Source of the DNA: Biomphalaria glabrata
Taxonomy: Eukaryota; Mollusca; Gastropoda; Planorbidae
Direction: 5' to 3'
Assembly: GCF_947242115.1 (NCBI RefSeq)
Contig: NC_074711.1
Span: 57,000,963-57,064,962, forward strand
Length of the DNA: 64,000 nucleotides
This document shows positions 56,530 through 64,000 of the stretch, piece after piece; position 1 is the stretch's first letter, and each line of letters opens with the position of its first letter. The notes under the pieces are model-generated. The model was not told where the DNA came from. It made no database searches and worked only from the letters and a program-made list of their open reading frames with translations. Both the position numbers and the translations under genes were made by a program.

Positions 56530-58209
56530 AAGGGGTGGGCAAATTACGGCCCGCGGACCACATGCGGCCCGCCAAAGTGTTTTATGCGGCCCTCGGACAC
56601 CTAAAGAAATCAGGTGTGCACACACATCACACAAATATAAAAATGCAAATATATTAAAAATAAATAATTGTAAATGTCTTTAATTTATTAAAAATTTTGA
56701 TTCTTACCACTTATAATTAAGAAGCTAAAGAAACATTGTCTCTAACGTGATTCTAAAAAGTTTAAAGTAAACGAAGATTATTTTAAATGGTAATAATTCG
56801 AAAAATTCAGTCCAAGACACAAGATCAGGCCAGTATTTATTCAATGTTATTAAGAATGGTTTAAAGAGTTGGGTTGGCTTGTACAAGATGCCAAGGGTAA
56901 CAACTGATGAGCCCGTGCTTAGACTGAGAAAAACAGGCTTTTTAATAACATAAAGAACAATTTCCCAAACATAAACTAATAACGGGAAAGTTTACACAAA
57001 GCTGCATTGAATAGCATGTTAAAAGGTGTGACATACAGTAGGTAACAGTTTTATAGGCAAACTAAGCAGCTGCCGGCATCGCACAAGAGTTATTGTCATA
57101 TCGAATTTAGAGAAGAAATAGCGAAACTAATCCTCACTGTTATTGTTGAAGTACACTAGGTTTTTAATAAATTGCATACTTTTAGTTTTTTCGCAGTTAA
57201 TTTTTATTTTTCTATTTTTACTTAGTGCCACCAAATTCACTTTGCCTAGGGCCTCCATTTGTCTAAGGCCGGCCCTGAATGGCTATTCCGAAAAGTAAAT
57301 GAAGAATTGGAAACAAAACATTATGATGTTCGGTAACACAGTAGTAACCGCTGGCCTAGCATTAGAATAATATGGAATCTCAATGAAGAAATTTTTAGGT
57401 TTCTTGAAGGACATTGACTGTGACTTTGTTACTAATATTTCTAATGAACAGTTGAAGACAGACTTCATGTTTACCATCGGAAGCATCTCAACAACTTTGT
57501 ACATGAAATGTATGTGCATCTTAAATCTTTTCAAACAAAGCTATTCCATTTCTTGAGCCCAGCAAGTGAAATCAAGTTTTCTCGTTTTCATTGGTGAAAG
57601 GTGAAACTATCTCTAGTGAAATGGTTGAAAAGTACATAATATATTTGGATTCCTTGATTGTGGAATTTGAAAGCAAATTTTGAGACGTCAAGAACTTGGA
57701 ACCAGTTTTCAATACCCTCAGCTTACCATCTAGCGCAGAAGCTGATTCAGCTCCAGAAGAAATACCTCCAAGCAAATTATGATCTGAAAAAGAAGTTCCA
57801 GCCAGTTCTTTCGCGGGATTTTAATAAAAACTTTGCTGCTAAACTTTCACATTATTTGGAACAACATTCATCTGTGAAAAAATTTTTTTTTTATTTAAAA
57901 AGTATCACGTGTTAGAACAGATCGTTGCTGATAGTGTTCCAAGTTCCTAGTTCCAAGATTCCGTAAAATTATGCAAGAGAGTAAACTGTTATATACTTTA
58001 TATTAAGTACTACTTTACATTAGTGGTGAAATTTCGTGATCAAAACAATTTATTACTAAATAATAAAAAATCGTCCGTAAAATTAGTTCAAGAAATTGCT
58101 AACTCTTTTTGTAATTCCTCAATTGTAGTGCAATATATATATATATGCGGCCCCCAGTCCCCAATTTTTTTTAATGCGGCCCTCGGTAGAAAAAGGTTGC
58201 CCACCCCTG
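56530..58209 (+). mobile_element. hAT element (GTF2IRD2/ZBED-like), decayed
   Basis: Left end AGGGGTGGGCAAATTACGG and right end GGTTGCCCACCCCTG are inverted, with GCGGCCC-rich subterminal sequence on both sides. Between 57370 and 57930 plus-strand frames read FLKDIDCDFVTNISNEQLK, IVEFESKF, LEPVFNTLSLPSSAEADSAP and FQDSVKL. This is the C-terminal half of GTF2IRD2-type hAT transposases. There are several stops and frameshifts. A MITE is nested at 57046-57278. No clear target duplication remains. Confidence 0.78.
57046..57278. mobile_element. MITE nested in the hAT element
   Basis: The right end TCTAAGGCCGGCCCTG and CTTTGCCTAGGGCCTCCA match the family at 42359-42671. The left end (CAGTTTTATAGGCAAACTAA) is eroded. 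Confidence 0.65.
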
Positions 58210-58980
58210 GTATAGAACCATCATTTCAACAACTGGCAGAAAAATCCTTTGCAACTGGAGAGCTCTCTGACAGTCACAGAGCAGAAAGGGAAGCACTAGC
58301 ACTAGCTGCTACCATGCTAGCAAATCATCCAAGTTCCCCTCACAGATTGTCTTTCTAACAGACGCAAAAACAACCCTCCAAAGCCTGCAAAACTCTGATT
58401 CCCCTTATATTAAAAACCTCAGAACAGCACTCACAAAGCTCAACCACAACAGCAAAAAAACTGTTATTCAATGGATACCAGCTCACATACAACTAGCAGG
58501 AAATGAGAAGGCTGACACACTCGCCAAGAGTGGGAGAACAAACTCACAAGTAAACTCTGCACTCTATCCAGAAGAAATGAAGAAATTAATTGTAGATAAA
58601 ATAAATGAGAAATGGACGAGCTCCCATCCAAATCACAAGAAAGATGATGCTTACTATAAGCTATCCCGACAAGACCAACGTCTAATCTTTCGACTCAGGA
58701 CCGGACACAACAGAATGCGACAACACATGTTCCGGAAGCTCAAAATTGGAACCAGTGAAATCTGCCCATGTGGAGTATCACCAGAAAATGCCGACCACGT
58801 CCTCCAAAACTGCTCTCTCTACCAAGAGGCCCGTATAAGACATTGGCCCCAAATCACCCCAATAGAAAGAAAACTATATGGAGAGCTCCCTGATTTGGAA
58901 ACCACTGCGCAGTTCATCTCATGTATTGGTCTAGTCATATGAACACTCCAACATAACAATGAGAACGATGAAGAAGAAGA
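58210..58980 (+). mobile_element. I-clade-like LINE C-terminus with RNase H
   Basis: A frame-shifted but readable ORF2 end: HRAEREALALA (RNase H glutamate), FLTDAKTTLQSL (aspartate), VIQWIPAHIQLAGNEKADTL (the HxxxxGNExAD block), then RLIFRLRTGHNRMRQHMF and a CxC...HxxxxC knuckle (CPCGVSPENADHVLQNC). The stop is at 58940, with a GATGAAGAAGAAGAA tail. RNase H after the reverse transcriptase is typical of the I clade, including snail elements of that group. The RT part is missing; its left neighbour is the hAT element. Confidence 0.85.
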
Positions 58981-59029
58981 AGAAACAACTGGCACACTTT
59001 TCTTTTGCTCTTACAATTATCTTTTTTAA

Positions 59030-59135
59030 CGTTGTCTGCCTTTGCAAAAGTGCAATTTTTTTTCAATTAGGGTGTCACCTTCTGGTGGGTGTCAACGGTG
59101 TCCGCCCGCACCCCCTCCCTAGTGACACCACTAGT
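59030..59135 (-). repeat. Partial SINE copy (3' part)
   Basis: TCTGCCTTTGCAAAAGTGCA, GGGTGTCACCTTCTGG, CCGCACCCCCTCCC and TAGTGACACCAC match the 3' part of the SINEs at 49.06-49.16 and 51.69-51.80 kb. Confidence 0.75.
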
Positions 59136-59213
59136 TGGTGCCAAACTAGATAAATTATGCATTTGGTGCCACATTTTAAATACAATTATGTGTTTGGTGC
59201 AATGTGTTAAACT

Positions 59214-59517
59214 CATAGACATAAATAAATATAGACTGGCCGAGTAAAGAGTTTTATGAAACGAAAATTTGTGACTTGCAATCTTGTGTACTTTATTATA
59301 CAGCATTTATGAGCAGTAAAAAAGTTAAGTATTCATATCTATTTCAGCCATAACCTATATAAGTATTACAATATTTTCACTTGTGTTTTGTTTAATCTCT
59401 AAGAATGAAGATCATTCAATTTTTCATAATTCGGAAATCCGAATACAATAGATATACATGTTTTCAAGTTACATGAAGTTACTTCCTTCGGCCAGTCTAT
59501 ATTTATTTATGTCTATG
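59214..59517. mobile_element. 304-bp MITE, perfect 30-bp TIR, exact 8-bp TSD
   Basis: Left end CATAGACATAAATAAATATA followed by GACTGGCCGA; the right end is its exact inverse. GTTAAACT flanks it at 59206-59213 and 59518-59525. No coding capacity. The superfamily is undetermined; the 8-bp duplication allows hAT or P. Confidence 0.95.
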
Positions 59518-59840
59518 GTTAAACTATATAAGCTTTTTTTTTTGGTAGGCCCTACCTTGTTTTATGTAAATTATGCATTTGCTATCATGTTTACATACAA
59601 AACAACAACTTCAGATGCTTATTTTATTCTATTACAATAATGAATAAGTGCATTTTTAAAATCATCCCTCTCATTTAAGAAATCAAATATACAGGGCGGA
59701 CCAAAAGTAGGTTGACAGTTATCACGTAAAGTATTTCAAAATTCGACACTAGAACTAAAACAAAATATCATTAAGTAAATCGTAAGCACTGCGTAATAAA
59801 ATAAATTACAATCAGCAAGGAAAAAGCTGTATATATATAT

Positions 59841-60579
59841 TGTTATAAACTTGGTGGTGGCACAGAGAGGGGTAGTGGTGTGTGTGTAGTCAGCCGACTC
59901 AAATCGCCCCAGGCCAGCGCTAGACGAGCGGTCAACCGTGACGAGCTAAGACGGTCAGCCGAGTCGAGTGTCAACAGGACAATTCGGGAAGGATCGCCGT
60001 CGTGAACAGAGCTCAGGAGCGTCACGAGAGTTGTAGTCATCTGACCACCTAGAAACGTCGAGCGGCGTTCTGTCCGGTTCGAGAAGGCCAGTAGGGACCC
60101 TATATAAGAGCGAAGGTGACGCAGTCAAGACGGTTCAGAAAGGAGGTTCACGGCAGGGGTTCAGAGCCCGGTTCACTACAGTCCGGTCGACTACAGCACA
60201 GTTCAGCGGTGTGGTTCTGTACGGAGCATTACGACGGTTCAGTGCGGAGTACTGTCAAGTACAGTTGAGACGACTGGCGTCTTGATCTTGGTCTGCGATC
60301 GAGTCCGACACAACGAGCCTAGTGTGTGAAGTCAGTCCTGAACTGTTGAACCCAGTGCAAGCCCGGAACGAGACGGAGAGGCCAGTGCAAGAGTTGATAC
60401 GGCGGAACGGTGTTATCGGAGAGATATTTGTACAGTGTACGTGTTGCCAATTGTACAGTATTGACTATTATTTATTCAACTATTAAAGTGTTACGTTACT
60501 TTGGAGCCCTGAGTTGTCAAGTTCTTTAAGTTGGTGGTGTAAGGTGCAGTTTGCAGAGAGCCTGGATAGTGAGATTCGT

Positions 60580-60583
<4 letters not shown>
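59841..60583 (+). mobile_element. Solo LTR (Ty3/Gypsy-like), 743 bp, in a TA microsatellite
   Basis: Begins TGTTATAAACTTGG and ends GAGATTCGTAACA. It has the TG...CA termini of an LTR with a TGTTA/TAACA inverted repeat. TA-repeat sequence (ATAT) abuts both sides, so the target duplication is 4-5 bp of that repeat. A TATA box (CCCTATATAAGAG) lies near 60098 and an ATTAAAG poly(A)-like signal near 60481. GC content is well above the flanks. No internal region adjoins it. It looks whole as a single terminal repeat and probably young. Confidence 0.8.

Positions 60584-60624
<41 letters not shown>
60584..60624. repeat. TA microsatellite
   Basis: Pure TA following the LTR; the shorter left part is at 59830-59840. 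Confidence 0.95.
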
Positions 60625-60625
<1 letters not shown>

Positions 60626-61555
60626 CTTAGTTAGGAATGTTTTATTTTGGTATTACTAAGCAAGTAACTTCAGCCATACAGAAAGTATTTTAATTACTAA
60701 ACTTACTTTTGGGCCAGCCATGAACCTGTATAGACACTAGTATATATTTATAAATTGAAACAAGCAAAATTTAAATATATTTTTTTTAAAGAAACAAAGC
60801 CTATCTAAGGGAAAGAGCTCTGAAATTACAACTACATCTCTCAATAATGTAGAAATCATTTCCCTTATTTGATATCAAACAAACAAACTAATAGCCGATA
60901 ATTAATTGACTTTATTTTTTAAATTGATTCATGTTTTGTTAGGTACAATTAATAATTGTTTAAAGTTTCAACTTGATCCTAAAATGGGTGTCAATATATC
61001 ATTTTTAGTTAGGGAGATAAAACCTACATATTTAGCCATATCTGTGTATACTGAAGGATCAATTTCCCTTGTTAGTATCAAACAAAATAATTAATTGACC
61101 AATTGGTTAATTTTTTTAAAATTTATTCTTGTCTATGCTGATGAATAATTGAGCAAATTTTCAAATTGATCCGAGAATGCATGGGTGTGGGAGAAATAAT
61201 GTGCACAAATATTTTACCAGAGAGACAGACAGCTTTGTAAAATATGTGCTTAGTTAAGTATCTGTCTACACTTATTAAAATATCTAGAATAGACGGAGTG
61301 ATCTCCTTGATGGTTCAACGAACTTAAACCAGATTTTTTTTAAAATCGAAGCTTTTAGTGTTTAAAGACAAGAATTGAAGTTATAGTGCAATAGCAAAAC
61401 TATATGCCATATTTAAAAAAAAAAATTCATCACATGATTTGACGGTTCAAACAAATGGCAACTAATATATGACGATATCCGTTAACGGTTGCATATTAAT
61501 GAAAAAACACTTCCATCTAGAGGCCTGCATTCACAAGGTGAATTATATTACTTAC
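60625..61555. other. Dispersed repeat and A/T-rich sequence
   Basis: 60880-61255 is a copy (inverse) of the family at 47879-48300, with AAAGTTTCAACTTGATCC and GAGAGACAGACAGC. No gene seen. Confidence 0.55.
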
Positions 61556-62060
61556 TAGACATATATTACCCGCGGATCTTAATTTGCGTATCACTGTCAA
61601 TATAGAGAGTGTTTTGGAAACAATTAAACGAAATAATAATGCTATAAGAAAGCGAATGCGTGAATTAAAAAAAAATAGTATGAATGGAACTATCAAAATA
61701 GCTAATCGACCTAAATCCATTTTTTTAATAAAAACATTTGCTTGTAGGTCTAAAATATTTAGATCTAGATCCTATTATAATAGATGTAGACCTAATATTA
61801 TAAGAGTGTGAATTCAATGGCTCAAGAAGCTTATTAATTATTGTATGTTAGTATATTTAATATCCCCCATATAGAGCCTCATTTAGCCTGTCCAAACATA
61901 TAATAGCGTGTTTACATAGCGGTGTGCACGACACATGAATGGAACTATTAAAATGCATGTCAACATGGAATCTATAGAGAACGAATGTAAGATAAATGCT
62001 TTAGAAACACAAAATTTGAGGGTTAATTTGAAAAAATATGAAATGAATGGACTTTATTTT
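61556..62060 (+). repeat. Two diverged copies of a unit with a short coiled-coil-like frame
   Basis: TTGCGTATCACTGTCAATATA near 61580 begins MRITVNIESVLETIKRNNNA and ends NSMNGTIKIA. Near 61965 the second unit reads VNMESIENECKINALETQNL. Both carry ATGAATGGAACTAT.AAAAT. Probably a dispersed repeat with a once-coding frame; identity unknown. Confidence 0.4.
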
Positions 62061-64000
62061 GTATGTTAATGTGTTAAAGTATAAAGTAGATCCTTCCTCT
62101 TTGAATTAGATCTAGACTGTCTAGAGTCTAGACTTAGATGTCGGCTTCGATAGATGAATGGGAAAATAAAGTACGTCAGTACTTCTAAATTCGATTGTTT
62201 AAAAGAGATAGTTAGTAACACTGTCCAACAGATTTGGGTAAATAGCTTGACTCGAAAATGATAACTTACTGTAATTATAAACATCTTTGTCACAATGTAC
62301 TATCCTATATTAATGACTCTACTTTAAAATACAATTATGACTGACAAAAATTACCAAAGCTGAAACAAAAATGCATCTCAGGAATTTTAAAATGCTCAAA
62401 AACTTTATTCACCAAATGAGTGGTTAGTCAGACACAAACAAAAATGTTTATAATTTAATGAAAAATTAAAATAGACTACAAAAAAAAAATCAAATCTCAA
62501 CACCCATGTACTTATGTCATGTGTGTGTGTGCACACTATGTCATTATTACACTCATGCGATGCCAGCAAAGCAAAAAAAAAATTTTTTTAAATCCCCAAA
62601 ACTTTACTTTTAAGCAGAACAACATAATTAATAATTTCTTATCAGAATTTTCAACATAAAATTAACAAAGTCTCTTGAGTTTTTAAAACAAGGTTAATGT
62701 TCATTTGTATTAACCATGGATACACAGACATATATTAAAAGTTATGCATAAAAAATGAAACAAACAAAAAATGGACTCAAATGTAAATATCTTTGTAGTA
62801 ATAAAGAAAATACATGTTTTATTCACATGTATTCTACCCATTCTAAATATGACACATTATTACATAGCTATATGATATTTACAAGACAACAAAGAACACA
62901 TGTTATAAAACCACATTACTTCTAACAGAACATTGGTAAAATTTATATATTTTTTTTCTTGTGTGTAAATATATAACAATCTTCATCAAAACTCAAGGGT
63001 AAAAATGTACGTAGATTTAAAATGCACAACCATAAATAGAAACAAATTTATATAGGCTAATAGTAACATATGATGGTACCTGTGTATAAGATATTTTGTT
63101 TTGTAAAGATGTTAACAGAAAAGGTATTAACAAATAAAAAACAACGTGGATAAAGTTAAATATAAACAATTAGATAAAATACTACCATTCTAGTTGTGGT
63201 AGTTTATTGCGGTAACAACTAGTTTCCTATCATATGTCAAGGGTGCTTTTTTGAACAAAAATTGTGACCTCTATTCAAAAATTCATTTCATGCCAGTTTG
63301 GAAATCTAATTGAGCTATTTTTAATAAAGATTATTAACTTGTTTAATTAGTCATATGTTGATGCTTTATAACAGAGTTGATCAAATAACAGTTCTTGCTT
63401 TTGTCTTAACAATGTCACTTGTTTCTTGTTGTTTTTTTTTATTCATTCCTTTGTTATTATTACTTATATTTTTCCACACAAAAAAATACCACTCTTATTT
63501 ACAAATAATCATAAAATATAAAATTTTGTTTTGTCAAGAAAAACTCCATTAAATGAAACTCAAAAAGAAATTTTTATTTGAGTATAATTCTATTTTTTAT
63601 GCTTCAAAAAAGAGAAATTGTCAAAGTGTACAAATTCTTAAAATATTCAGTTGGAAATGTCAAAAAAATGTTTTAATACACAGCGCATGACATGGACTGG
63701 GAGAAACTAGAGCATTCCTTCAGATTCATAGCATGGACATGGAAGAACAAAAATAGTCTTAGTCTTATGGTCAAAAACAACATTTAGTTTACTCATTATA
63801 ATTATATAGCAAACTAATAAAGCAAATGAATTCCAATTAATAGTTGATGAATAAAAACAACCAGTAGCCTTGTTCACAAAATAGTTGGGCATGATTTTAG
63901 ACAGCATTCCATTCGTAAGATACTACTGACTTCATATTGAAATGTTGGATACTATTTCAACTATTTTTGGAAAAGGCCACAATCAAATAAGTTTCCCACA
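62061..64000 (-). other. A/T-rich right edge; possible 3' UTR of a minus-strand gene
   Basis: No open frame of note on either strand. AATAAA is read on the minus strand at 62409-62404 (GGTGAATAAAGTTTTT). If used, the 3' UTR of a gene beyond the right edge would span this stretch. Confidence 0.3.

Overview
The window is invertebrate nuclear DNA, most likely from a gastropod mollusc of the planorbid type. The evidence is intron-split genes with GT-AG junctions, an A/T-rich background full of AGATCT/TCTAGA-type palindromes, an Ikaros-type zinc finger gene, a SPEF1-type ciliary gene, and many hAT elements, LINE tails and tRNA-derived SINEs. The species is inferred. Nothing looks bacterial: there are no operons and no CRISPR array.

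Layout. About 1-6.3 kb is a repeat island: a 588-bp hAT element with an exact 8-bp target duplication, a repeat interrupted by other insertions, and LINE remnants. From 17.88 to 6.40 kb on the minus strand runs a RING-finger gene, for which I propose two coding exons joined in phase across a 10.6-kb intron. That intron holds a probable two-coding-exon micropeptide gene on the plus strand (9,862-10,368; 51 residues), a fold-back element filled with inverted telomere-like repeats (13.9-15.1 kb), and a pair of nearly identical inverted repeats (7.1 and 15.9 kb). From 28.4 to 21.9 kb (minus) lies an Ikaros-like transcription factor (784 residues, two coding exons, about 3.9 kb of 3' UTR). From 34.2 to 39.5 kb (plus) lies a complete five-coding-exon SPEF1 gene whose 3' UTR contains a 17.5-copy, 46-bp minisatellite. 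Its intron 1 carries a LINE insertion and a duplicated exon-1 acceptor region.

39.7-52.6 kb is again a repeat island: LINE 3' ends, a decayed hAT, MITEs, a 1.94-kb hAT-like element carrying a 97-bp satellite, two copies of a tRNA-derived SINE and a 48-bp tandem array. At 53,053-54,216 (plus) is a single-exon gene for a 387-residue basic protein I do not recognise. The rest (54.3-64 kb) holds MITEs, a hAT element with a nested MITE, the RNase H end of an I-clade-like LINE, a solo LTR, a 304-bp MITE with perfect 30-bp inverted ends, and an A/T-rich right edge that may be the 3' UTR of a minus-strand gene lying beyond the window.

The host genes do not form one pathway. SPEF1 acts on ciliary microtubules, the Ikaros-like factor and the RING protein are probably regulators, and the micropeptide and the 387-residue protein are the main unknowns. 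All splice junctions were read by eye.
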